Assembly: GCA_038501625.1 (NCBI GenBank)
Contig: JAZAYU010000013.1
Coordinates: 2,976,001 to 3,040,000, forward strand
Source: Corbicula japonica
Lineage: Eukaryota > Mollusca > Bivalvia > Venerida > Cyrenidae
Length of the DNA stretch: 64,000 bases
Reading direction: 5' to 3'
Shown: in pieces, positions 12,207 through 21,880 of the stretch
Layout: the number at the start of each line of letters is the position of its first letter
Numbering within the stretch: the stretch's first letter is position 1
Notes under the pieces: model-generated
The model's input: the letters and a program-made list of their open reading frames with translations, nothing else
Told to the model about the DNA's origin: nothing
Database searches by the model: none
Program-made: the position numbers and the translations under genes

Positions 12207-12371
12207 GCAATATTCCAAAGGTGATTAAATATCATTGAAAAGCCGGACGTGGTATCAATCTTTACGGTTGATTTCCTTTTCGCAATATTCCAAAGGTGAT
12301 TAAATATCATTGAAAAGCCGGACGTGGTATCAATCTTAACGGTTGATTTCCTTTTCCAAATATTCCAGAGG
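12207..12371. repeat. 75-bp tandem repeat in gene A intron 2
   Basis: TATTCCAAAGGTGATTAAAT recurs with a spacing of exactly 75 bp (anchors at 12211, 12286 and, in part, 12361), so there are two full units and a partial third. Intron 2 of gene B has only one diverged trace of the unit after its donor. Confidence 0.85.
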
Positions 12372-13542
12372 TGATTCCGCTGACTACGGTTTGTTGCATT
12401 ATTCAGACAAGCAAGCTGTTCAAGAACATACTTAACTTTGGTTTCATTGAGTGGGTTATGGGTCAGAAATTACTTTTTTGGTAGATATTACAGCCAAACA
12501 GAAATCAGCAATACTTTCTTTGTTGTTAAATGTAAACAGTTCAATACTTATTCATCATTGCATATTGCGAAGTTATAACACAAGTCTCATTAGCCGGGTG
12601 ATCACATACAAAAGTACTAAATGCAAATGAAATTGTTCGTTGGTACGATGTATTTATCTATCTGTCCTTATTCTTATTTTTATATTATAAATAAATATTT
12701 TTAAATCGATCAATCGAACAGCCAGCCAGTCAATCATTTAAAATATAATAAAATAGTTTACAGCTAAACTAAACCAATCTCAGCCAACCAATTTTTGAAG
12801 CAAAAAAGCAATTAGTCAACTAACCAAAGAATTTTGTAAGAAATGAAAATGATTTTTCACCTACTTTAAAAATTTCTATTGCGCCTCAAAGGACTATGAT
12901 TCGTTTTTATTTTGAATAAATATTTTCCAGAACAACGCTTTCCGCACATCGGGAAAATATCATTGAATTTACGCTGTTAATTTACTTGCTTTGATAGAAA
13001 AAACAACATTGTATTACTTTTACATAACATTTATCATCTATTTCTCAAGTTTTAAAGACAATATTGCAGCCTAAAGCGTAATTTTGTAGCATAATTTTTT
13101 GAATAGTGGGTATATTCAATGCGTGTAGATAGTTGTCTACCGTAGCATCAGAGGCCGCGACAAATGAAAGTAATTACCTGTCTTTGTGATCTCCAAATAC
13201 CATCTTTCAGTGTGGAAATCAGTTTCCATGACATCCCTTGATGGTAATATGCTTATTACAATCCATGCAAAATGTCAATCATTGTGTGCGTTAGTATATA
13301 AGCATACATGAACTATCCTTTTGGGGTGATACGGATGATGTGTATTATGTCTGTACATGTCTGGCTCAGGGTTATCTTTAAATTTTTATACGAGTTGAAC
13401 CCTTTTTAAAATTGCCTGTTTAGTTTTACCGCTGTTAAAATAGCGAATCAAGTACAATAATGAGTGCAGTCTTTAATATACTAGCGATGTCATAACATCG
13501 ATTATACTTGTCATTAACATGTTTATTTATTTTGCGTTGAAG
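12372..13542 (+). other. Gene A intron 2, remainder
   Basis: AT-rich intronic sequence ending in TTTTGCGTTGAAG before exon 3. It lacks the Penelope-like and minisatellite insertions that swell intron 2 of gene B. I see no coding sequence. Confidence 0.6.
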
Positions 13543-13791
13543 GTACATTTGACCCGAGAAGAAGTTGAAATTGGTTTCGGAGAGATCAGAATTTTAACGA
13601 GTAACGTCACCCTTGGAAACAACGAGTTTGCCGTCAAAGATACAGTATTATTCAGTGAGACTGCAGACAAAGTTTTTGCAGTATGCCTTGATGATTACGC
13701 TCAAAGAAATAAAGCTGGCTTTGACGAATTGGTGTTGGATCCCATTGCATTACTTATTTATTGCATCTCCTTCTCCTTTATTTTTATTTGA
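13543..13791 (+). CDS. Gene A exon 3: pre-membrane segment and hydrophobic end
   Basis: Exon 3 encodes 82 residues in phase 0, beginning VHLTREEVEIGFGEI, with a sequon NVT, the motif DKVFAVCLDDY, and a terminal hydrophobic run DPIALLIYCISFSFIFI. In mollusc family-B/adhesion-like receptors a V/I-C-x-E/D-D/F-Y motif comes just before membrane helix 1, and ALLIYCISFSFIF resembles the start of that helix. Here the frame stops at TGA 13789-13791. The tail could be a GPI-attachment signal, a single membrane anchor, or the stump of helix 1. The whole protein is 581 residues. No exon for the remaining six helices is seen downstream. Confidence 0.75.
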   Translation, partial: VHLTREEVEIGFGEIRILTSNVTLGNNEFAVKDTVLFSETADKVFAVCLDDYAQRNKAGFDELVLDPIALLIYCISFSFIFI

Positions 13792-13796
13792 ATAAA
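13791..13796 (+). promoter_or_regulatory. Poly(A) signal overlapping gene A stop
   Basis: AATAAA begins on the last base of the TGA stop codon. If it is used, the 3' UTR would be only about 15-30 nt. The identical overlap occurs in gene B (57384-57389). Confidence 0.5.
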
Positions 13797-14639
13797 GATA
13801 CATATCAACTTGCTACAAAATATTACGTAAATATTAACGTAATTCTCTTATTTTCGTTTCAGGATAACCGCATTTATTAGTATATTAAAATAGGTGGAAA
13901 GGGAACTTTGAAAGCCATCGAACAGGACAAATACGAAAATATTGCAGGCTCGGATTGATTGATCCTGTTCATGTGCAATAATTAAAATGCATATTACTGC
14001 ACACGCCGCCTAGCACCGGGTTGAGCGCAACTCAATATTTACACCAATAAACTTTGTAATTATTTTTATTCAAGTAAGCATTGAAATACAGTACATCAAA
14101 ATCACATTTTTAACATCTACAAAGTACTAAGATAGTTAATAGAATTACGAGAATTTTAAGCACCTATGTTATGTAACCATCACTAAATTTTTAACCAAGA
14201 ATTTAAAAACAAAGTCATTTACAATTTCCCTTCAAAATATTTATCGGTTTAGTATGAGTTTTGCTAATGTTAACATCAATATTTGGTAGGTTTCAAACAG
14301 AGAATAAAAATGTCAGGTTTCAAAGAAATTTAAAAAACAATTTCTGATACTGTAATATGAAAAATCTATTGCAGCCAAGCATGTGATAAAAGCCACTCAC
14401 AACGCGAGGTCAATCGCTAATAAAGGCCATATTTTATTTCCTAATTCACTGATTTAGAGAAAAATGAGACCTGTGAGACCTGTGAGCAAAGACCACCTCA
14501 CTTTAAAAGTAATTTTCGGGTTTTCCATAGATTGGACCCTTAAGACAGGCTTGACTGTAATAAAGATACACAAATTATTCAGACATTATGTACTAGATTG
14601 GTAGATGCTGAAATATAATTAGTTTCAATGCAATTTACT
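13797..14639. other. Gene A downstream region with partial dispersed repeat
   Basis: A partial + copy of the about 400-bp repeat covers 13895-14055 (GGGAACTTTGAAAGCC to GAGCGCAACTCAATATTTA). The rest is AT-rich. I see no sequence for further membrane helices. Confidence 0.55.
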
Positions 14640-14947
14640 TGTGTTTTTTGTAATAAAGTTTCTAAAAAGGCCGGAAGCCATCCGGTGGGTTGGTTTTTAA
14701 AGGGAGAAGCAAGAGAAGTGAAAATTTAGATAAGGGAAAGTCAGAAGAAAGAGAGAGAGAACCAAAGCTGTATATCTTAACACAATGTATATAAATTACC
14801 TATCCTGTGTCTGTGTAAGAGCTGCCACTGGACCCCAGATATTTTCAAACTTATGCAAACTAAAAGAATGTTGGGCATTGTAATATTCTAATTTATAGGT
14901 TAATTATACATTATTTTTAAAGGCATTTATATTAGGTATAGATGAAC

Positions 14948-15660
14948 TCATTTACATTTGTATATATAGCATTTTGCTAACAGAAGTATTTTATTATTCA
15001 AGGCAGTTTGGATAGATTTGTCTCCAAATAAGATGTGTTCTTTTGACCTGTTTACATTTATATTTATACATTTATTATTTATCCATGTTTCTAATTCAAG
15101 CCAAAAAACTTGAATTATTTCACATTCACAAAATAAATGCAATAGCGCTTCTGGTAACCTATTACAAAATGAGCAAAGATCATTGTCGCGTAAACTCATT
15201 TTCTTTAAAAAGTAGTTTGTTCCCAAGATTCTATGATTGATTCGAAACTGCATCCATTGAAATTTAGAGTCTTTAGTAACTTTAAAAGGTATCTTATAAA
15301 TACAAGCTCTGCCTATCCAAATTGTTGCTATTTAGATCTCTTTGCCATTTTTATTTGCATTTAAAAGTGTGTTATTTTTAACTAATAATTCATAAAAAGA
15401 TCTACATCCTTTATCGTATTGATGAATAACTTTAAACATTAATGGTTGTAAAGGATTGGCTTCCTTAATTGCTTTGTGGCCATTACTTAATGAGTCCAGG
15501 TATGTTCTAAGAGAATGAATAATGTTATTTTACTGCAGGAAGTTAGTAGCTACATGGTATATTTGCTGAAATTCTTCAAATGAATAGAATCTACCATTTG
15601 TATTCATAAAATCATTGACAAAGAAAACTCCATTCTCAATTTCTCAATGTACCTTTTATT
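14948..15660 (-). pseudogene. LINE C-terminal domain, separated part
   Basis: The minus strand reads GVFFVNDFMNTNGRFYSFEE near 15640-15580, then WMQFRINHRILGTNYFL and a CSFCNRLPEALLHLF-C-EC knuckle ending in FWLELETWI. This is the usual sequence after the RT in such LINEs, and it continues the domain cut off at about 18985 on the other side of the Penelope-like insertion. The main intact frame is 15253-14948. Confidence 0.7.
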
Positions 15661-15800
15661 ATTTGAATTGTAATTCTGTCATTAAATCCACAGTTAACGG
15701 CAGAACTTTTTCTGTTAACATTAATAATGATTTAGACTGACAAACTGAAAATGTTGTTTTCGTTTTAACTTGAAATTCTTATAACTGTGCAATTCAATAT

Positions 15801-16379
15801 GTGGGACAAACAGGTCGCCCTTTAAAAACACGTTTTGGACAACATTGTTCTAAAATCCGAAACAACAGCAAATTTAAAACATTTTTATACCAACATTTCA
15901 AACATTCAGGACACCGTTTACAAAATATATCCGTTCAACCAGTAGAAAAACTTACATTTGACAGCGCTGCATCAAGAGCATTTAAAATTAGAGCCAGACT
16001 CATTTCAGAACAAAAATGGATTAAAAAATATGAATATGAAGTCTTTGAATTGCTTGAAATACGCAAAAGAAAATCGAGGTCGCACGGAAGCAGAACTAAT
16101 GGAAACATTAAAAGAAAATCACGTATTCGTTGTTCTATTCATGACCTACATATTATTTTGAAACAATCTGGCAGACACGCCATGCTATCTAGGTTGGCTT
16201 CTCTTTCTATATCAAGTCTGCAGAAACTGGATGAGGAAGCCGACGACATCGTCATTAGAACCCATCCTTTTTACGAGGTTGCTAGTCTTATTCAGTGTTA
16301 TATCCGGCATGTTCTCAGGCCACACATATACTTGGAATCTGACCATCAAAGACATTTCCTTAAAATTTCTTTTTTTTAA
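15801..16379 (+). pseudogene. Penelope-like GIY-YIG endonuclease and linker
   Basis: The open frame has 192 residues from GQTGRPLKTRFGQHCSKI; in-frame upstream codons add IQYV, so the core reads IQYVGQTGRPLKTR with the YVG (YIG half), the catalytic-type arginine and the following histidine. QPVEKLTFD and ARLISEQKWIKK continue the family pattern. The basic KRKSRSHG stretch and an alpha-helical LSRLASLSISSLQKLD segment follow, then HQRHFLKISFF before a stop at 16377-16379. It would nick target DNA to start target-primed reverse transcription. The 5' part before 15801 is frame-broken. Confidence 0.75.
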
Positions 16380-16639
16380 ATAAATGAATATATTTTATTG
16401 ACCTTCCTAGTATATTTAAAGATATAACAGTTAATCGGCTGTTCCTAATTATTTTAAGAATACTTAATCGCCTATGGTTTGTTATATATACAACAGACCA
16501 ACTAGAAATACAATTTCTAATTACAATTAAATTACCTCTGATTTACAGATCATTGATAATACACCAAAATCTTGAGAGTGTTTAACTTCTAAATTTTGCT
16601 ATTAGCCTGTCGGTCATATTGTTACAGGTGATCTTAATG

Positions 16640-18350
16640 TAATCAAGACTGTAGAATTCGAAATTTAATTTCTAAAGGTCCCAAATATAGAACTCCGTCC
16701 AAAATTGATTTTAATGCATGCCGTGCAGAAATTGCTGAGTCTTTAAACCTATTTTGCAATAAATGGTGCAAAAGAGAATATGCTGAGCCTAATGCACTTT
16801 CTAACTGGACAAAACACATATTCAAAATAATAGACACTCGTATATCATTTTATGAAAGAAACGTTGCTTTATTACCACCTCGACCTCGTTTTAACTTTTG
16901 TCATTTGAAAAAAAGGGATTCAAGACTTTCATAACAAATTTGTTTAAACACCTGCTGATAAGGCTTCTAATAATGTAATTATAGTGTGACGGATACACTA
17001 TATTAATATTCAAACTGAAGAACTGAACAGCACTAATGCTTATATACTGACTTCTTCATCTGAGAGTGATATTGTTACTGCACACACTCTACAAATTACA
17101 AAATTTAGAATCAGTATTGAGCCGAAACAAGACAAAGTACCTACTATGTATTGGTTGCCTAAAATGAATAAAACACCGTACAAAGCAAGATTTATTGCAA
17201 ACTCTAGTTCTTGCACTACTACTAAATTATCCGTGCTCTTAACATCTTGTCTTACAGCTATTAAAGAACATGTAATTAGGTATTGCGATAAGGTTTTTGA
17301 AACTTCTGGCAAAAAATTATTTTGGTCGATTAAAAATTCAAATGACGTTTTGAAAAAGCTTAAATCAAATAATTTTCAGGCGTTCTGTTTGTCTACTTAA
17401 GATTTATCAACTTTATACACTTCGCTCCCTCATAATTTAATAAGAGACAAGCTAACCCGTCTCATTGAAAAAACGTTTGCTAGAGAAAATAAAAACTTCA
17501 TCGCTTGTAATGAACATAGGGCATTTTTTTATAGATGGTTCTTATGAAAATTATACTTTATGACTTGTCAAGACCTAATAGAGTCGCTAACTTTCTTACT
17601 GGATAATATTTATGTTAGATTCGGTACCTCTATTTATAAACAAGTAATAGGCATCCCAATGGGTACTTTTTGTGCACCCCTTGTTGCTCATCTGTCTTTA
17701 TACTGTTATGAAAGAGACTTTATGTTATCTCTTTCTACTGAACATCAAGATGATATTATTACAGCTTTTAACAACACCTCAAGGTACCTTGATGATTTAT
17801 TAAATATAGATAATAGCCATTTTCCATTTCTTGTTAATAAGATTTACCCTAAAGAATAACAACTTAATAAGCGAACACTTCAGAAAAGCAAGCAAACTTT
17901 CTCGATCTAAATCTGTCAATTGAAAATGGTAACGTCACTGCTAAAATATATGATAAAAGAGATGATTTTAATTTTAACATAGTAAATTTTCCGTTTTTAG
18001 ACGGCGATGTTCCCCGTGCAACATCTTACGGGGTTTATATTTCACAGCTTGTTCGCTTTTCAAGAGCTTGCAACGATATTAATGATTTCAATGAACGTAA
18101 TCTTTGCATTACAGAAAAATTTTTAAAACAAGGTTATCGGTATCACAAATTAAGGAAAACATTTTGCAAGTTTTATCGTCGATACCCAGATCTAATTCAT
18201 AAATTCAGGTGCAGTTTAAAATCACTATTGTAACAAGGTATTTCACAGCCAGTTTTTTTATGGGGATTTAATTTACAAACTTAAAAAGATAAAGGGCAAT
18301 GTTAATTTCTCCCGGTTATTCATAAAAACCATCTGTAAATTTAAAAAGAA
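16640..18350 (+). pseudogene. Penelope-like reverse transcriptase
   Basis: Pieces in several frames give the N-terminal region (KPYRTPSKI-like, 16680), TPADKASNNVII (about 16945), YWLPKMNKTPYKARFIANSS (17149-17208), LSTYDLSTLYTSLPHNL with one TAA in it (about 17390-17440), GIPMGTFCAPL (17650-17682), the catalytic YLDD at 17785-17796, NFLDLNLSIENG (about 17895), and KFYRRYPDLIHKF (about 18170). These are the standard Penelope RT motifs in order. At least four frame breaks separate them, so it is a dead copy. Confidence 0.8.
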
Positions 18351-18724
18351 AGGTTAACAACATGATATTTTACAGCGCTCTGCATGCCTGGTGATTAACC
18401 CTTCTACAGTTGATCATTATGCTTACCTCTTTGGTTGCACGACGGTTGCAGGGGTTTAAGAGTTTATGAAGGTTTATGGGGAAATTTTTTCTTAAAAGAA
18501 CCTAGAAGCTCGATTTGTTTCCTTTATCCCTGTCATCGTGTTCTTGCTGATTTTACTCCAGGAGCTCTGGTCTCGGTAAGATCATCGAGTACCCGCCCTT
18601 TGGCTTTGCAATGCTATTAGATTCTTATGTTTTATATGTTTGTGTGCTTTTGCATGCAACATTGTTGAGCCGATAAGTGGGTTGGAGTGGTTTCACCTAG
18701 ACAACTTGTATTTGTTTTGTGATA

Positions 18725-18839
18725 TGAGAACCTGTTGGGGCAAGTGTGAGGTTGGTGCACCCTAGAACCTGGTTTAAACCCCCAGTGGCAATAAGATTTG
18801 CCACTGACCGTTCCAAGGCGGTTACCCCTCGGGTTCTCA
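18725..18839 (+). other. Potential cloverleaf fold in Penelope-like tail
   Basis: The outer arms TGAGAACC (18725-18732) and GGTTCTCA (18832-18839) are complementary. Between them lie three hairpins: AGGTT/AACCT (18749-18753 with 18766-18770), CAGTGGCAA/TTGCCACTG (18783-18791 with 18798-18806) and ACCG/CGGT (18807-18810 with 18819-18822). Versions of this block recur in at least seven other tails in the window, some with broken pairs. The pairing is by eye only. Confidence 0.45.
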
Positions 18840-19334
18840 TTTTTGTTAATTGTTAGTGGTGTCTCTTTTTAAACTGATCATTTAATTAACCATGCTCTCT
18901 CCCTCTCTTCTTCTTGACTGTGTTGGGAGGCTGTTGTTTCTGAATGTGGCGATTCCTGATATGCATATTTCACCTTTTTATCACACATAATTCTACCATT
19001 AACTTTAAATTTGTAATTGTACCAAACAGGCATTGTGAGATGCTCATGCCATATGATTATTGATTTTGACTCAGTCAAAGAAACAAAACTAGACCACACA
19101 TCTTTCCAAAAATCATTTTGAATTATGTTAATTTGGCGACTAACAAAGTTTGAACCATATTAACGGACAAATTTCTTTTACAAACTCAAAGTACTGTACA
19201 CTTTTAATAAATAATCTTCTCAACCATGTTATTTTAAGTGCTTTCATAAAGTATTCAATATTCACAACCCGTATACCCCCATTTTGGTAGTCCTGAGTCA
19301 TGATACTTCTCTTAACTTTATCAGGAGAGTTATT

Positions 19335-20036
19335 TCAAATAAATTTAAAGAATATATTTTGGATTGATTTAATGGTGTCTGAATTAGGGTTAGGTAATGC
19401 AAGGATCAGATGGTTTAATTTTGGCAAAGCAAGTGTTTTAATAACACCATTTTTTCCAATCGGGGTTAAAATTCTCTTTGACCAAATAGTTAAGAAGAGT
19501 TTTATTTCTTCTATTTTTGAACTATAGTTAATACTTGTAATGTCTTTCAAGTTTATTGTGAAAGTTATTCCTAAAATCTTAAATCTTTCCTTTTCCCATA
19601 CAAGCCCAAGCTCAGGACATATGATTTCTGGTGCGGTTTTCATGGAACCTATCCAAACTGCCTGTGTTTTATCTACATTTACATGCAAACCTGATATATT
19701 AGCATAGAATTTTAACTCATTTATAGAATGTTTGAGTGACTTTTCTGAGCCGTCCGATAATAATGTGGTATCATCTGCATATTGCAATATCAAATATTCC
19801 TGCCCATTCACTTTAATCCAAGAAATGTTTTTATTTTTCTTGATTAGAAGAGCTAGTATTTCCGCACAAATAATAAAAAGGTGAGGGGATAGGGGATCAC
19901 CCTGTCGACAACCCATTTGAATGGTAAACCATTCTGACAAATGACCATTTATAGTTATACATGACTGAATATTATAATAAAATAATTTAATCCAAGATTT
20001 TATATCTTGGCCAAATTTAAAAAAAGCCCAAGACAT
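19335..20036 (-). pseudogene. LINE reverse transcriptase palm/thumb
   Basis: The 233-residue minus-strand frame contains GCRQGDPLSPHLF (residues 42-54), YADDT with both catalytic aspartates (residues 86-90, about 19781-19767), GLHVNVDKTQAVWIG and the post-RT TPIGKNGVIKTLALPKLNHL. It is the best-preserved part of the LINE. The upstream palm box A region at 20040-20110 (MLLFIDFAAAFDSL) continues it in the same frame after a stop. Confidence 0.85.
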
Positions 20037-20395
20037 TTAACAAGAAATCCCAAGAGAGTGAATCAAAAGCGGCAGCAAAATCTATAAACAACAGCATTCC
20101 TGGCACTCTAACTTGCTCAGTATAATTCATTATATCATATATTAGTCTTATATTTTCGCCAATAAACCGTCCTGGAAGGAATCCTGTTTGATCATCACTA
20201 ATGATTTAACTGAGGATAGGTTTAATACGATTGGCTATACATGCAGAAGCTATTTTATAGGACACATTAAGTAAAGAAATTGGTCTCCAGTTTTTAATAA
20301 TAATATATCTTTATTCCACTTTGGTATTAATGTAATAATGCCTTGCTTTTGTGTAATAGATAATTCACCAGTAGTAAATGAATGATTGATTGATC

Positions 20396-20827
20396 TTACC
20401 AAAAATGACCTATTTTTGTCCAAAATACTTTATAAAATGCAGCTGTGAAGCCTGAACTTCCAGGTGAGGAATAATTAGACATTTTCCTTAAACTTAAAAG
20501 CATTTCATGATATGATAATTTTCTTTCTAAACTGTCTTTTTCGCTTTGTGAAAATCTTTTACCAGGATGGTCCAAAAATAAAGTATCAAGGTTTACACTT
20601 TCACAATCTTTATAGGAATAGAGATTTTTATCATGCCTTTCTGTTTCTTTTAAAATTTCATTTTGATCTTGTAATAATTGACCAGAATGTGAATAAAGAC
20701 AATTCATTAGTTTTGTCGTAAAATTTCTATTTTCAAAGTTTGAAAAATATTTAGTGGGTTTCTCCCCCTCTAAAATCCATTTAGCTCTCGATCGAACAAG
20801 CGAACCTTCCAGTTTCTTTTTGCGCAA
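20396..20827 (-). pseudogene. LINE RT finger/N-terminal region
   Basis: The 143-residue minus-strand frame includes RSRAKWILEGEKPTKYFSNF, the usual sequence between endonuclease and RT in such LINEs, and SNYSSPGSSGFTAAFYKVFW, equivalent to the PGxDGFT-x-FYK motif at RT entry. Frame breaks follow before the palm region. Confidence 0.8.
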
Positions 20828-20947
20828 ATCAATTAATTCTCTATTTTCTCTTCTAATAAAACATTATCGCAAGGACTAGAATTAAAAATAGATTCAATTT
20901 CGGTTTCAAGTTTCATCAAATGTTCACCTTTTGTTTTTTTCTTATAT

Positions 20948-21876
20948 CCTTTCCACGACCATAACGTATTTTAACATGACAAAATGTTGACTTCCCAAAA
21001 CCCGACCTTGTTTTAAGGGAGGACGCCCGAAACGTATTTAAACGTATCAAAAAAATATCGCTTTTCAAAACCCGACCCTGTTTTTCCGTCGGAAACCCGT
21101 CGATTTTTATATCTTTTTATTAAAAGGTCGTTTCTTTGGCTGGTATTTAGAAGAACACGGAATCATCGATCAGTATTTTTACACTATTAGTCATTTGAAT
21201 GAATTGCATATTTTCTCTCAAATATCATTTAGTAAGAAATTGTTTACATGTGACTTAGATAATTTGATAAGAAAATTAGTGATTTTAAAAAGTCAAATTT
21301 TAAGAAAAAAAATCTAATTACAGTGTTGCTGTTTCTTCATCTTTTATTGTCAAAATAAAAAGTGGCTCTAAAACAGTTATCCATTATGTTAGAAAATACC
21401 TATTCCTATATCTACCTAGTAATTACTTAAAAATGAATTTTTTTGCAATGACATAAAAATTAATGACTGTTAATTAGGTGAATTGATTTACGGAATGTTC
21501 CGTTACAGTCTTCCAGCGATAAACCGAATTTTTCGGTTTGGTTTCTCCCATTACGCAAAAGAGCGTCGAGATTCCGGATTTTAACGCACTATTTTTGATA
21601 TGAATATTCCACCTTTTTTGCAGAAGAAAGACCGTAACGTCAGATTACGTGTTTTACAGTTCTTTAATCGGGTTTCTTCAAACATACGCTTATCAACGGG
21701 TATTAAAATTTACGCAGATTTACGTTATGGGTTTTAAAATCGTAAAAAAGCATACGTTTAAATACGTTTCGGGCGTCCTCCAGTAAAACAGGGTCGGGCT
21801 TTGAGAAGTCAAAATTTTGTCACGTTTAAATACGTTTCAGGCGTCCGTCCGGAAAACAGGGTCGGGCGCGGAAAGG
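20948..21876. mobile_element. 929-bp inverted-repeat element inside the LINE
   Basis: The ends CCTTTCCACG (left) and CGCGGAAAGG (right) are inverted, and ATAT flanks both sides (20944-20947 and 21877-21880). Arms 20978-21047 and 21752-21821 are near-perfect inverted complements (for example GGACGCCCGAAACGTATTTA). Removing the element with one ATAT restores the LINE frame as ASYKKKTKG. It has no coding capacity. The target duplication could equally be TA with ends TCCTTTCC, which would suggest a mariner-type MITE. Confidence 0.8.
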
Positions 21877-21880
21877 ATAT

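Larger units (their letters stand above)
15665..18984 (+). mobile_element. Penelope-like element with GIY-YIG upstream of RT
   Basis: On the + strand a GIY-YIG endonuclease domain (15735-16050) is followed by a basic linker (KRKSRSHGS, about 16060-16380), a region reading RNLISKGPKYRTPSKIDFNA (about 16655-16715), a Penelope-type RT (about 16900-18350) and a non-coding tail to 18984. The order EN then RT is the reverse of classical Penelope. It matches the permuted class described in invertebrates as Naiad, a name I use tentatively. Stops and frameshifts make it inactive. It sits inside a minus-strand LINE. Confidence 0.75.

Noticed and set aside
18640..18984. Hammerhead ribozyme in the Penelope-like tail
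   Set aside because: Such elements often carry one, but I could not find the CUGANGA and GAAA cores in the right order in any tail copy here.
18878..19099. 73-residue minus-strand frame containing KVKYAYQE
   Set aside because: It joins the end of the LINE (NGRIMCD) to the antisense of the Penelope-like tail, so it is a chance fusion across the insertion joint.
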